Source: CBDVBE01 sp964543525 (GTDB taxonomy: Bacteria; Fibrobacterota; Chitinivibrionia; Chitinivibrionales; JANQEN01). Taken from it: DNA of 64,000 nt. The notes under the pieces are model-generated. The model had not been told where the DNA came from. It searched no databases and saw nothing but the letters and a program-made list of their open reading frames with translations. The stretch's first letter is position 1; every line of letters starts with the position of its first letter. Position numbers and translations under genes: made by a program. The stretch spans positions 37,964-101,963 of the forward strand of contig CAZIYW010000005.1 of the NCBI GenBank assembly GCA_964543525.1, written 5' to 3'. This document shows positions 53,720-62,709 of the stretch, piece by piece.

Positions 53720-55000
53720 ATGAAACGTTCCATGGTGAAAATTGTTTTATGGTGTCTTTTACTGAGTGTTTTTATCTTCAGTCAGAGTGAAAATGAAGGA
53801 ATTACTGAAGGAAAAACACCTTCGGAAACACTGGATTCAGAAGAAACGGCCGGGGAGATGGAGAAGACTTCTGTTGTCGATAATGTGCAGTCGGCGGAGG
53901 TGATGGAGAAGAGTAAATTCTCCGCAGATAAAAATGCTGATGCCGAAATATTTAACAAAGAGGAGACCGGAGGGCTGGTGGATGTTGCGCAGCTCAGGAA
54001 GGAATCAAAGCTGCTTCAGGCGCAGGCTGAAAAGTTATACGAGAAGGCGGAGAAATTCGGCGGCGATGCCGAGGAGGTGAATGATGCTATCGAGGAGCTT
54101 GAAGATCTGGTCGATGACCTTGAGGATGAGGCTGAAGAACTTTTAAAGCAGGCGTCTAAATTGCGGATGTGTATAAAAATGGATGAAGAATCACCGTCAA
54201 CACTTCCTCTGGATAGTACCCTGATGGTAAATGATACTACGGGTGACACGGTCATCCTTGCTGGAAACCGGGAGGAGCACCGCGCTCTTATGTACAGGAT
54301 GCGTAACAGTGCGGATCAGTTGCTGCAGAAAGCAAAGGTAATATCACTGCAGGTCCGTGAGATGAAAGAGACCTCCGGGGAAAAAGAGGATTTGTCGGAT
54401 AGGTTTGAAGACAAAGCTGATGAGCTGGAAGACAAAGCTGAGGAGCTTGAGGAGGCTGCCGACAGCCTGGAAGAGCAGCTGAATACAATACCGTTGGCGA
54501 ATCGGTTTCCATTCAGAATCGGGCATCAGATGCGTATTGCGGCGGTACCACCTTATGATGATAAAAAGGTTCATGTCCTTCTAACCAGTGGATTGCATTT
54601 TTCATATTACTTCAGGAATTTTATCGCTATCGGTCTCGAGGAGATAACCATTCGATTCAATGAAACTATTTATGGTACGCGGGTGGCCATCTGTGCGTCA
54701 CCTCTTGTTTCTTATTCATTATTTCCCCTGAAGAAGCTTGAGCTTGGATTCGGTGCCGGTGTTGCTGTCCAGGGACAGGTTGGTGCCGACAGGAGCTATG
54801 ATATCGCTGCCGCTCCTTTTATTAAATTGTATAATGAGAACTGGGTAACAAAACGGTTTTCGCTTGGGCCTGTGTTAAAGTTTAATTATTGCGCAAATGG
54901 GGAATTCTTTACCCGGGTACTGCCGGCGGATAATGCAAAGGTATTACCGAAAAAAGCCTGGTGGATGGATTTCGGTATTACTTACACCTTTCATCTTTAA
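53720..55000 (+). CDS. Outer-membrane protein with coiled-coil N-terminal region
   Basis: About 426 residues from the ATG at 53720 (GGGAAAAG upstream); a GTG six bases earlier is in frame. A signal peptide (about 1-23) is followed by an acidic, repetitive coiled-coil region (about 60-255) in heptads such as DAIEELEDLVDDLEDEAEEL and ADELEDKAEELEEAADSLEE. The last ~165 residues are strand-rich and end in WMDFGITYTFHL, an aromatic C-terminus typical of outer-membrane barrels. It may span from periplasm or peptidoglycan to the outer membrane. It follows the LytTR gene by 231 bp. No family recognised. Confidence 0.75.
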   Translation: MKRSMVKIVLWCLLLSVFIFSQSENEGITEGKTPSETLDSEETAGEMEKTSVVDNVQSAEVMEKSKFSADKNADAEIFNKEETGGLVDVAQLRKESKLLQAQAEKLYEKAEKFGGDAEEVNDAIEELEDLVDDLEDEAEELLKQASKLRMCIKMDEESPSTLPLDSTLMVNDTTGDTVILAGNREEHRALMYRMRNSADQLLQKAKVISLQVREMKETSGEKEDLSDRFEDKADELEDKAEELEEAADSLEEQLNTIPLANRFPFRIGHQMRIAAVPPYDDKKVHVLLTSGLHFSYYFRNFIAIGLEEITIRFNETIYGTRVAICASPLVSYSLFPLKKLELGFGAGVAVQGQVGADRSYDIAAAPFIKLYNENWVTKRFSLGPVLKFNYCANGEFFTRVLPADNAKVLPKKAWWMDFGITYTFHL

Positions 55001-55017
55001 TCGAAAATGGTGCTGTC

Positions 55018-55827
55018 ATGATGCGACTAATTTTATTGATAAGTGCGTTTCTTATATTATTTACGGGTTGTACGTTTAACATTACGGAAAAAGTAAAAGA
55101 AATTACGCTGTCCGGTTCTGCAAGTGGCCTGACGAAAATCTCTGTCAGTGAGAACCTGCTTGAAGACAATGAGATTGAAATACAGGGTATAGATTCGCAG
55201 CAGGTAATCGTAACGGCAGTTGCCCGGATGTTTGTGTTAAAGGATAATGACGATGTTCTTGATGATTTGCAGCTGAGTATCAGTTCGGCCGGTGAAATAG
55301 GATTTGTGTATCCCGGTGAAAGCTGGTCCAGAATCGGTATCGAAGCGATGAGTATACAGATGGATAGGACCCTGGACTGTGATTTGAAATCAGTAAGCGG
55401 TAATATAGAAATCAGTGATGTTGCCGGATTCTGTAAAGTCAGGACCACGAGCGGTAATTGTGAGGTTGAAACTGTGGAAGGTTGTAATATAAAGTCTAAA
55501 AGCGGCGATATAACGGTAAATTCCGTATATGATTCCCTGCAGGACACAACGAAATTGTATATAGAAAGCGTCAGCGGTGACGTTGATATATATCTCCCCA
55601 ATGATACGCTCGCTTTTACCGGCACGGTTTGTCTAATATCTGTCAAAACGTCCAGCGGTGATATATGCATTACTGTCCCGTATGGCTTCAGCGCGGATCT
55701 CGATTTCAGCACCCAAAGCGGGGATAAAACTATCTCGGTCTATTTTAACGATATCAGCGCCAGCAGTAATACTATCGACTGTGAAACTATCGGAGGGGAT
55801 TTGATAATAAAATCATATACCCCCTGA
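55018..55827 (+). CDS. DUF4097-like repeat lipoprotein
   Basis: About 269 residues from the ATG at 55018; the frame is open further upstream into the preceding gene. The signal peptide ends in a lipobox LFTGC (C about 19). The mature protein has regularly spaced SG-x2-I/V turns (SVSGNIEISDV, TTSGNCEVETVEG, KSKSGDITVNSV, SVSGDVDIYLP, TSSGDICITVPYG, STQSGDKTISVYF), the beta-helix-like pattern of DUF4097/adhesin-like proteins. It starts 17 bp after the coiled-coil OMP gene, so the two are likely co-transcribed. Function unknown; probably surface or periplasmic. Confidence 0.82.
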   Translation: MMRLILLISAFLILFTGCTFNITEKVKEITLSGSASGLTKISVSENLLEDNEIEIQGIDSQQVIVTAVARMFVLKDNDDVLDDLQLSISSAGEIGFVYPGESWSRIGIEAMSIQMDRTLDCDLKSVSGNIEISDVAGFCKVRTTSGNCEVETVEGCNIKSKSGDITVNSVYDSLQDTTKLYIESVSGDVDIYLPNDTLAFTGTVCLISVKTSSGDICITVPYGFSADLDFSTQSGDKTISVYFNDISASSNTIDCETIGGDLIIKSYTP

Positions 55828-55865
55828 CTTTCTTAATCTTTTCCTAAATTATTTTAGAGTAATAA

Positions 55866-55907
55866 AAAAATTCCGTACCCGTATTCTCTCAAAGCGGAAT
55901 CTTTTTT
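55866..55907 (+). terminator. Terminator after DUF4097-like gene
   Basis: ATTCCG (55870-55875) pairs with CGGAAT (55895-55900) below a loop, flanked by an A-run and a T-run. It separates this gene from the second ExbB operon. Confidence 0.65.
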
Positions 55908-55950
55908 CCTTTCTTTTTTTGAAAAGTGTTTTCCCGGAAGGAGATAGATA

Positions 55951-56592
55951 ATGATAGATGCATTAGCTACGAAATTTAACGAAGGCGGCCCGTTTATGTG
56001 GGTGATTCTAGTCGTATTTGCGGCGGCGGTTGCTATTGTTCTGGAGCGGTTTATCTTCTATTTCTTCATTTGTAAAATTAATGGGGTAAAGCTGGTGGCG
56101 GATGTGGCAAAGGCATTAAATAATAATAAAATTGAGGAAGCAAAAAAAGTCGCATGTTGTAAACAGGCGCCTGTCAATGTTTTGATTAGTACCGCTATTG
56201 AGCGATACGGTGCGGGAATGACGGTCGAGGATATTCAGGAGGGTGTCGACGAGACTGCGATTAAAGAGGTGCCTAAGATGTCGCAGCGACTTAATTATTT
56301 ATCCCTTTTTGCAAACATTGCAACACTGCTCGGACTGCTGGGAACCATTGCAGGGCTCCAGGTGTCATTTACCTCTCTGGCTGCGGTTGAAGCGGCAAAA
56401 AAAGCAACAATGCTGGCGCAGGGAATTTCACAGGCTATGAATACAACCGCATTCGGACTGATAGTTGCGGTTCCCTGCATGATATTTTACACGATACTTT
56501 CCAATAAACAACAGGCATTAACCAGGGATCTTGATGAGGCTGTTGTTCGCCTTTTGAATTATATGAAGAAGAGACGAAATAAGAAGGAATAA
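55951..56592 (+). CDS. exbB: ExbB/TolQ/MotA-family proton channel subunit (second copy)
   Basis: 213 residues with three membrane helices. The N-terminal helix includes FMWVILVVFAAAVAIVLERF, and the conserved core is LSLFANIATLLGLLGTIAGL with GISQAMNTTAFGLIVAVPCM. A GGAAGGAG ribosome-binding site precedes the ATG. It is the closest paralogue of the ExbB at 35388-36020, with the same QRLNYLSLFANI / HRTHYLSLFANI segment. It energises the TonB protein encoded downstream by proton flow. Confidence 0.95.
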   Translation: MIDALATKFNEGGPFMWVILVVFAAAVAIVLERFIFYFFICKINGVKLVADVAKALNNNKIEEAKKVACCKQAPVNVLISTAIERYGAGMTVEDIQEGVDETAIKEVPKMSQRLNYLSLFANIATLLGLLGTIAGLQVSFTSLAAVEAAKKATMLAQGISQAMNTTAFGLIVAVPCMIFYTILSNKQQALTRDLDEAVVRLLNYMKKRRNKKE

Positions 56593-56700
56593 AGGAATAA
56601 CCGTTTCTCCATGGCCGGCTGCAGCATTATGGAAGGACGAATATCTGCCGTAAATCTGAAACATGGAGTCGGAAACCTGAACCGCGGGTAGGATATTTTT

Positions 56701-57192
56701 GTGAATCTGACATTTACAAAACGCAGCAGGACTCCGTCGGAGGTTGCATCCGAGGTTGTTGATATTGACGTGACCCCCGTGATGAACATGTTCATCATAC
56801 TGATACCGTTTCTGGTTTCCATGGCGGTATTTACTCATCTGTCAATTGTTGATTTTTCACTTCCACCCAACGTTGGGGCGGGATTAGATGCTTCGGGGGG
56901 AAAGCCAAAACTGAAAATTACCGTCGTTGTGACAGGCGATTATCTGGCAATTACCCATGGTGAAAAGATGCTTGATTCTCTTCCCCGGGTCGCGGGTGAG
57001 TATAACTATCGTTTGTTTTACGAAAAGCTCTTTCGCTATCGGAAGGAAGTTGACATTAAGGATGAAGTCATCGTTGCGGTGCAGGATCCGATTCGGTTCA
57101 AATATGTCGTGAAGGTAATGGATCGATGCCGTGACGCCGGTTTCAGGAAAGTGGGCCTTTCAAGCGCCCCGGAAAACCCTGAACAATTGTAA
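56701..57192 (+). CDS. exbD: ExbD/TolR-like motor subunit (second locus, first ExbD)
   Basis: 163 residues, GTG start with AGGA seven bases upstream. The helix region VDIDVTPVMNMFIILIPFLV carries the functional Asp. SMAVFTHLSIVDFSLPP follows, and KVMDRCRDAGFRKVGLS ends the periplasmic domain. Paralogue of the ExbD at 34869-35369. A 108-bp gap separates it from exbB, longer than in the other cassette. Confidence 0.92.
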   Translation: MNLTFTKRSRTPSEVASEVVDIDVTPVMNMFIILIPFLVSMAVFTHLSIVDFSLPPNVGAGLDASGGKPKLKITVVVTGDYLAITHGEKMLDSLPRVAGEYNYRLFYEKLFRYRKEVDIKDEVIVAVQDPIRFKYVVKVMDRCRDAGFRKVGLSSAPENPEQL

Positions 57193-57196
57193 CTGT

Positions 57197-57676
57197 ATGG
57201 AAAAAAAAATTTCGATTTTAAAGGGGCATGTTGCTGAAGATGTTGACGGGACTTTCCGTCCACAACTTACATCGTTGATCGATGTGATGACAATTCTGCT
57301 GGTGTTCTTAATAAAAAGTTTTTCCGTTGAAGGAAACCTTATTACCCCATCCCACGATCTGGAACTGCCTGTTTCAACTTCCCGGAAACCTCCCAAACCG
57401 ATGTGCTCACTGGAAATAACCAAAACGGCAGTTCTTTCGGAAGGAGAAAAAATTGCCGGCATCGATCAATTCAAAGATAACGATTCTCTTTTAATACCTG
57501 TTCTTTATGACTGGATGCTTTTGCAAAAAGCAAAATGTGAGGATGCAAAACGCGCCAATGAAGTTCTTATACAGTCAGATCGTAATATCGAGTTTAATGT
57601 GGTGAAACGGGTGATGTTCACATGCAGTAAAGCCGGTTTTTCGGATTTCTCGGTACTGGTTCTGGAAGAGGAATAG
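57197..57676 (+). CDS. exbD: ExbD/TolR-like motor subunit (second locus, second ExbD)
   Basis: About 159 residues from the ATG at 57197, four bases after the previous stop; the frame extends upstream through that gene, but a start there would add a non-conserved leader. The helix region RPQLTSLIDVMTILLVFLIK contains the proton-path Asp. KRVMFTCSKAGFSDFSVLVL closes the periplasmic domain. Paralogue of the ExbD at 34025-34549. No clear ribosome-binding site, suggesting translational coupling. Confidence 0.9.
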   Translation: MEKKISILKGHVAEDVDGTFRPQLTSLIDVMTILLVFLIKSFSVEGNLITPSHDLELPVSTSRKPPKPMCSLEITKTAVLSEGEKIAGIDQFKDNDSLLIPVLYDWMLLQKAKCEDAKRANEVLIQSDRNIEFNVVKRVMFTCSKAGFSDFSVLVLEEE

Positions 57677-57678
57677 GT

Positions 57679-58482
57679 ATGGCCCCATTGAGTCAGGAAA
57701 CAAAATTTCTTACCGCCTATGAGGTGTACGTACCAACCTCCACACCGCTGGTTGAAAATCTTTTTAAAGTAATTTTTGTCTGTATTCTTGCCTTGTTTAT
57801 CGGTATGGGACTGTATTTCAGGTCAATCGAGCCGGTAAAACAGGAGATAACCGGAAAAATTGCCGGGATAAAAACACAATTTTTAATTAAGGAAAAGAAG
57901 AAGGTTGTCAAGGATGAAGAAAAACCGAAAAGGAAAAAGGTTGAAAAGAAGAAAGAGGAAAAACCGGTTGATTTAACGAAAAAACCGGAGATGAAGCAGA
58001 AAACGGATGATATACGGAAAACAAAGCCGAAAAAGAAAAAGGTCAGAAGAGTCTATGGCCTGAAAAAGGTATATTCAAAAGGAATCGGCGCCGGCGGGAA
58101 GCTGTCTGATGCCGTTATCGGTAAACTTGGCAATACTATCAACAAAGAGGTTGATACGGTTACTGCGACAAAAGAGGATATTAAAGGTGAGGTCGTATCA
58201 GCCACTACGGTGACAACGGCGCCGAGGTTTAAAAAAAAGGTAAAACCCGAGCCCACCAAAGAGATGATTGAAAACAATATTGAAGGGGTTGTAAGGGTTA
58301 AAATTCTTGTTGATGTTGACGGAAAAGTAAAAAAGGCAATTGCGTTGAACGATCTCGGGTATGGTTCAAAAAAAGTTGCTGTTGATGCCTGCTTTGCCAT
58401 GGAGTTTATACCTGCCATGCGCGGAAAAGAGGCGGTTGCCGTATGGATAATTATTCCGATACGGTTTGTGTCGCTTGGCTGA
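57679..58482 (+). CDS. tonB: TonB-family energy transducer
   Basis: 267 residues. A membrane helix (about 28-45) is followed by a strongly basic Lys/Pro/Glu spacer (about 70-125, many KKK/EKP units). The classical TonB C-terminal domain (about 190-267) has EGVVRVKILVDVDGKVKKAI and FIPAMRGKEAVAVWIIIPIRF. It passes motor energy to the TonB-dependent receptor encoded next. Unlike the transducer at 32963-34018, its C-terminal domain is the usual TonB type, not AgmX/PglI. The ATG is two bases after the ExbD stop. Confidence 0.92.
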   Translation: MAPLSQETKFLTAYEVYVPTSTPLVENLFKVIFVCILALFIGMGLYFRSIEPVKQEITGKIAGIKTQFLIKEKKKVVKDEEKPKRKKVEKKKEEKPVDLTKKPEMKQKTDDIRKTKPKKKKVRRVYGLKKVYSKGIGAGGKLSDAVIGKLGNTINKEVDTVTATKEDIKGEVVSATTVTTAPRFKKKVKPEPTKEMIENNIEGVVRVKILVDVDGKVKKAIALNDLGYGSKKVAVDACFAMEFIPAMRGKEAVAVWIIIPIRFVSLG

Positions 58483-58569
58483 TTATAGTAGATAAATTTT
58501 ATTGTATGTAAACAGGGAGTGCCTCCAGGCATCTGTCAATACGAATTAATTGCAAAAGGATGTTATGTT

Positions 58570-61509
58570 TTGAAAAACAAAGGACTATTGTTTATCGTTT
58601 GCGCAGGACTGTTGTTCATCAGTCTCGCTGAAGATTCACTTTCTGTTGAAACAGAAAAAAAGACAGACGGACAGGAAGTAGCATCAGGTACTGTCAAAGA
58701 TACCGAATCGACCGGTGATGCCGGGACCGTTATGGCGGTGGATACGGTTACAACGCAGAATGCGCCAGTTGCTGAAAATGGTTATGAGCCTGAGTCGGAA
58801 AAAGATACTGTTGCGTTAAGTGACGATGATATTATCCTTGTCGAGGATGAAGAGACTTTTGTTGAGGAGAGCGTTGAAGACACTCTTCCTCCCATTGAAA
58901 AAATGCCTGAGCTGAAAGAGTTTGTTGAAGCCGAGTACCCTGAGGAGATTTATAAACAGGGTATTGAAGGTACGGTGTTGATGGAACTGCTTGTCAGCGA
59001 CAGCGGTACCGTGGACAGTGTTTCGGTCGTAAAAAGTTTGCATCCCGTTTTAGACGGCAACGCCATGAAAGCGGCGTATAAATTTACCTTTACTCCTGCG
59101 ATAGCCGGCGGTGAGCCGGTTCCCGTACTTATCCAGTACGAGTATCGTTTTGAGCTGAAGGAGATTGTTAAAAAGATTAAAAAGTATGTGAATTTCAAGG
59201 GCACACTGATTGAACGGGGAACAAAAAAGCCTATTGCCGATGCAATGGTGGTGTTGCATTTTCTTGATACCCTTGCCGATACCACACTCCCGGTTCCGTT
59301 CAGCACTTATCTTGAACAGTTGGGCACTTTTAAAAATCAATATATCGAAGAGAATCGGCTGGTTACCATTACAGATTCGGCAGGGCAATTCAGTTTTTAT
59401 TCCCTGCCTACAGGCCCGATTGAGATAACAGCACCGCTTCCGGGCTATGAGGAGTTCTCCGAGACGGAGTATATCGCGCCTAATGAAGAGGTAACGGTTA
59501 CCTACTATATACGTCGCGTTTCCTATTCAGACTATGAAATAGTCGTATATTACAAGAAAGAGGAGAAAGAGGTCAGCCGGCGGCAGTTGAATATAACGGA
59601 AGTTAAAAAGATCCCCGGACTTGGCGGTGATGCGGTGAAGGTGGTGCAGGCGTTGCCGGGGGTGGCGCGGCCTACATTCGGCGGCGGGCAGGTTATTGTT
59701 CGTGGCGCGCCGACCTGGGATTCAAATTTTTTCCTTGATGGCGTGCAAATCCCTCAACTTTATCATTTCGGCGGGATAAAATCGACCTACATGTCGGATG
59801 CACTTGAATCGGTTGATTTTTATCCGGGCGGCTTCAGTACCCGTTATGGCGAGGCTGTTGCAGGAGTGGTGGAGATAACCGGCAGAAATGCGAAAAAGGA
59901 CCGTTGGCGGGGATTTGCCGATCTCAGTTTCCAGGACGGCTCCTTTATGGTTGAAGGGCCTATTGGCGATAAATTGGGTCTTATCGTTTCTGCGAGAAGA
60001 AGTTTTGCCGGGGAATTACTGGGACTGTTTCTTGAGACGTCGGACTTAAATATCCCTTATACGGTATCACCCTTTTACTGGGACTATATAGCCCGCCTTA
60101 ATTATAACCTGGCGAAAGATAATACAATGTTTGTCACCCTCTTCGGCTCAAAAGACCGGCTGGATTTTATCTATCCTGAAGTGCAGGGAGGGAGCAAAGA
60201 GATTGATGAAGATATTGACAAGCTGGAGATGGAACTGCAGTTTTATATGGGGCTGTGGGGCTGGGACTGGGATATACGGAAAAATATGAAAAACAGTTTA
60301 CGCTACTCTTTTACCCGTGGTTACAGCTTCATCTCACCATTCGGTTTCATGAAAATGCGGGAAGATTATAATATTCATTATATCCGGGATCAGTTCAGTT
60401 TATTGGCGAATGATAAGTTAACCTGGAATTTTGGAGCTGATATCAATTTTCTCTTCGAAGATTTGCTTTTAATATTTCCGGATCAGGATGAGATTGGCGG
60501 CGTATACAGGGATACCAGTGACAACTGGATATTCAGTAATTTTGCCGCGTATGTTAATCTGGAATGGCGGCCCAGTGAGAAGTGGCTTATAATCCCAGGC
60601 CTGCGGTATGACTATTATTCTCATTTGAAACATAATGGTTCCATAGTTCCAGAGTTCTGGAATTATGAAAGTTTTAATAACGAGCGGGGAATATCGGGAG
60701 ATCCGTCGTTACGGGTGACAGGACGCTATGAGTTTAAAGAGGACCATACTGCAAAGTTTGCCATTGGAAATTATACCCAGACACCCCAGCCGAATGGGAT
60801 GACGATACATAAGGATTACGGAGACCCCTTTATGTCCACGACGAAAGCCGCACATTACGTGCTCGGATATGAGTGGCAGATTACCGATCTAATCCATCTT
60901 GACGTCCAGGGATATTTTAACCGGCAATGGGACGTTCCACGGTCCTCGGATTCCACGGACCTGGATCAGTCAAGGCTCTGGTATAATGACGGGAAGCGGC
61001 GTATGATGGGGATTGAGATAATGCTGCGCCATGATCAGAGTGAACGATTCTTCGGGTGGATTTCCTATTCCCTCTCACACAGTGAAGTGTATGATAATCT
61101 TGGACAGAAGTATGTGCTTTTTGATGATGATGAACCTAATCATCTGGAGGTTGTCGGCAGCTGGCATTTGCGACGGGACTGGGATATCGGCTTCAGAGCG
61201 AGGTACGTTACAGGAAAACCGGAAACGCCGATAAAAAAGGTTAAATATTATGAAAATTTCCAGATATATATACCGGAATATGGAGAACCAAACTCTGTGC
61301 GTGTTAATCCGTTCTTTCAGATTGACGTTCGGGTAGACAAGAAATGGGTTTTTGACAAGTGGATGTTTTCCATTTACCTGGATATGCAGAATCTCAGTTA
61401 TTTTATATATAAAAGCCCGGAATTTACGATCTATAATTTTGATTATTCTGATAAACAGACTATCAGTAACATATTCTTTCCGGCACTTGGTTTCAGGGCA
61501 GAATTTTAA
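58570..61509 (+). CDS. TonB-dependent receptor with N-terminal TonB-C-like and carboxypeptidase-regulatory-like domains
   Basis: About 979 residues. I place the start at the TTG at 58570: an AAAAGGA site lies nine bases upstream and a signal peptide (KNKGLLFIVCAGLLFISLA) follows at once; the longer frame from a GTG at 58519 hides it. An acidic linker (about 25-110) precedes a TonB-C-like domain (about 113-196: GIEGTVLMELLVSDSGTVDS, FTFTPAIAGGEPV). Next is a carboxypeptidase-regulatory-like domain (about 206-325), the plug (IPGLGGDAVKVVQALPGV, VIVRGAPTWDSNFFLDG) and a ~530-residue beta-barrel. The substrate is unknown. The neighbouring tonB/exb genes probably energise it. Confidence 0.9.
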   Translation: MKNKGLLFIVCAGLLFISLAEDSLSVETEKKTDGQEVASGTVKDTESTGDAGTVMAVDTVTTQNAPVAENGYEPESEKDTVALSDDDIILVEDEETFVEESVEDTLPPIEKMPELKEFVEAEYPEEIYKQGIEGTVLMELLVSDSGTVDSVSVVKSLHPVLDGNAMKAAYKFTFTPAIAGGEPVPVLIQYEYRFELKEIVKKIKKYVNFKGTLIERGTKKPIADAMVVLHFLDTLADTTLPVPFSTYLEQLGTFKNQYIEENRLVTITDSAGQFSFYSLPTGPIEITAPLPGYEEFSETEYIAPNEEVTVTYYIRRVSYSDYEIVVYYKKEEKEVSRRQLNITEVKKIPGLGGDAVKVVQALPGVARPTFGGGQVIVRGAPTWDSNFFLDGVQIPQLYHFGGIKSTYMSDALESVDFYPGGFSTRYGEAVAGVVEITGRNAKKDRWRGFADLSFQDGSFMVEGPIGDKLGLIVSARRSFAGELLGLFLETSDLNIPYTVSPFYWDYIARLNYNLAKDNTMFVTLFGSKDRLDFIYPEVQGGSKEIDEDIDKLEMELQFYMGLWGWDWDIRKNMKNSLRYSFTRGYSFISPFGFMKMREDYNIHYIRDQFSLLANDKLTWNFGADINFLFEDLLLIFPDQDEIGGVYRDTSDNWIFSNFAAYVNLEWRPSEKWLIIPGLRYDYYSHLKHNGSIVPEFWNYESFNNERGISGDPSLRVTGRYEFKEDHTAKFAIGNYTQTPQPNGMTIHKDYGDPFMSTTKAAHYVLGYEWQITDLIHLDVQGYFNRQWDVPRSSDSTDLDQSRLWYNDGKRRMMGIEIMLRHDQSERFFGWISYSLSHSEVYDNLGQKYVLFDDDEPNHLEVVGSWHLRRDWDIGFRARYVTGKPETPIKKVKYYENFQIYIPEYGEPNSVRVNPFFQIDVRVDKKWVFDKWMFSIYLDMQNLSYFIYKSPEFTIYNFDYSDKQTISNIFFPALGFRAEF

Positions 61510-61527
61510 TATTCAGGAGTAAAAGTA

Positions 61528-62706
61528 ATGAAGCAGAAAGCAAAGTCTGGATTAGCTTATATTGTCGGATGGTGCCTTCTAATGGTATCCTGCGCTGAAT
61601 TTCCGACAGATTTCAACTGGGTTGAATCCGGCAAAATACGGGTGCTCGATTTTATCTATGAGCCGACTGAAGCCGCGCCTGGTGATACGGTTACGTTGCT
61701 TGCCGTGTTTGCGGGGGACTCAATCGCCCCGACAGACGTGATATGGAATGTTTCCTACAAACTGAGCGGCACTTTAACCAGCCTTGGTAATGCAGATAGT
61801 GTTGTTCCTCTTATATATGAGCAACTTGACACCTCCTTTTCTGAAAACACCTTTACTGTTGGCATTCGGTTTCAGATACCTCCCGACGTCATGAAGGAGA
61901 GTGATATGATTCCGGAGGACTGGGTTTCATTTATTCCTGAAGATTATATACAGTATATTCCTCCGGAGTTTTTAGCTATGACCAAAACGGATTTTATTAA
62001 CCTTATTGAAACATTCAAGAATGAGCAGATTCCGGATGATATCGCGCCATTTATACCGATTATTATGCAGATGATGACGATTAAAATCAGGTTTTTTGCT
62101 GATGTTAAAGGAAAACTCCCGGTGGAAAGCGATTATACTGTCAGGTATAACAGGTATTTTGCAGATGTCCCCAAAGTGGGTCTCAATACCAATCCGGCTA
62201 TACACTGGATTGGAGTGTATAAAGTAAAGGGGGAGAATTTGCAATCCTTTGATAAAGCGACAGACACCTATGAGTTTTTCCGGTTATATGGCAGCGAGGA
62301 AGGGACTGTTTCGGATACTATTGTCGTAGATAAAGGCTATACCTATTTTGTGGCAGCCGAAAGCGGTAATTTTGACAGTGTGTACAGTCTTATTTCTATG
62401 GATACAACCCAACCGCCGAAGGATTCAATCGAAACGCATTTTTTCGGATGGTTTTTTCAGTATAACGAGAATGAAATAGCCAATGTCGCTCCATATGATT
62501 TAATGGATATTGCCTCGGCAACTGGAGGTGATGTTGAGATCCTCTATCCGCCAAAAGATAAGCGGGTTAAAACTTTTACACTATGGACCCAGTGTTACGA
62601 TTATTATTTAAGTGAACGGTATCGTCCAACCGGCTCAAGTTTAAAAGAGGTAAGTGGCGTGTTCCGATATACCGACGCATACATCAAATTGGTAAACGAC
62701 AAATAG
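61528..62706 (+). CDS. Lipoprotein with Ig-like N-terminal region, partner of the TonB-dependent receptor
   Basis: 392 residues. The signal peptide ends in the lipobox MVSC (C about 22). The mature N-terminus has an Ig/PKD-like stretch (VLDFIYEPTEAAPGDTVTLL, VIWNVSYKLSG). A helical segment with repeated PED/PEF units (EDWVSFIPEDYIQYIPPEFL) follows, and then another strand-rich part with FFGWFFQYNENEI. It starts 18 bp after the receptor stop with GGAG upstream, so it is co-transcribed and may form a surface complex with it, like SusD with SusC, although there is no SusD homology by eye. Confidence 0.78.
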   Translation: MKQKAKSGLAYIVGWCLLMVSCAEFPTDFNWVESGKIRVLDFIYEPTEAAPGDTVTLLAVFAGDSIAPTDVIWNVSYKLSGTLTSLGNADSVVPLIYEQLDTSFSENTFTVGIRFQIPPDVMKESDMIPEDWVSFIPEDYIQYIPPEFLAMTKTDFINLIETFKNEQIPDDIAPFIPIIMQMMTIKIRFFADVKGKLPVESDYTVRYNRYFADVPKVGLNTNPAIHWIGVYKVKGENLQSFDKATDTYEFFRLYGSEEGTVSDTIVVDKGYTYFVAAESGNFDSVYSLISMDTTQPPKDSIETHFFGWFFQYNENEIANVAPYDLMDIASATGGDVEILYPPKDKRVKTFTLWTQCYDYYLSERYRPTGSSLKEVSGVFRYTDAYIKLVNDK

Positions 62707-62709
62707 CCA

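Noticed and set aside
54016..54574. Ser-rich antisense ORFs opposite the coiled-coil region of the 53720-55000 gene
   Set aside because: Shadows of the Glu/Asp/Lys heptad coding sequence.
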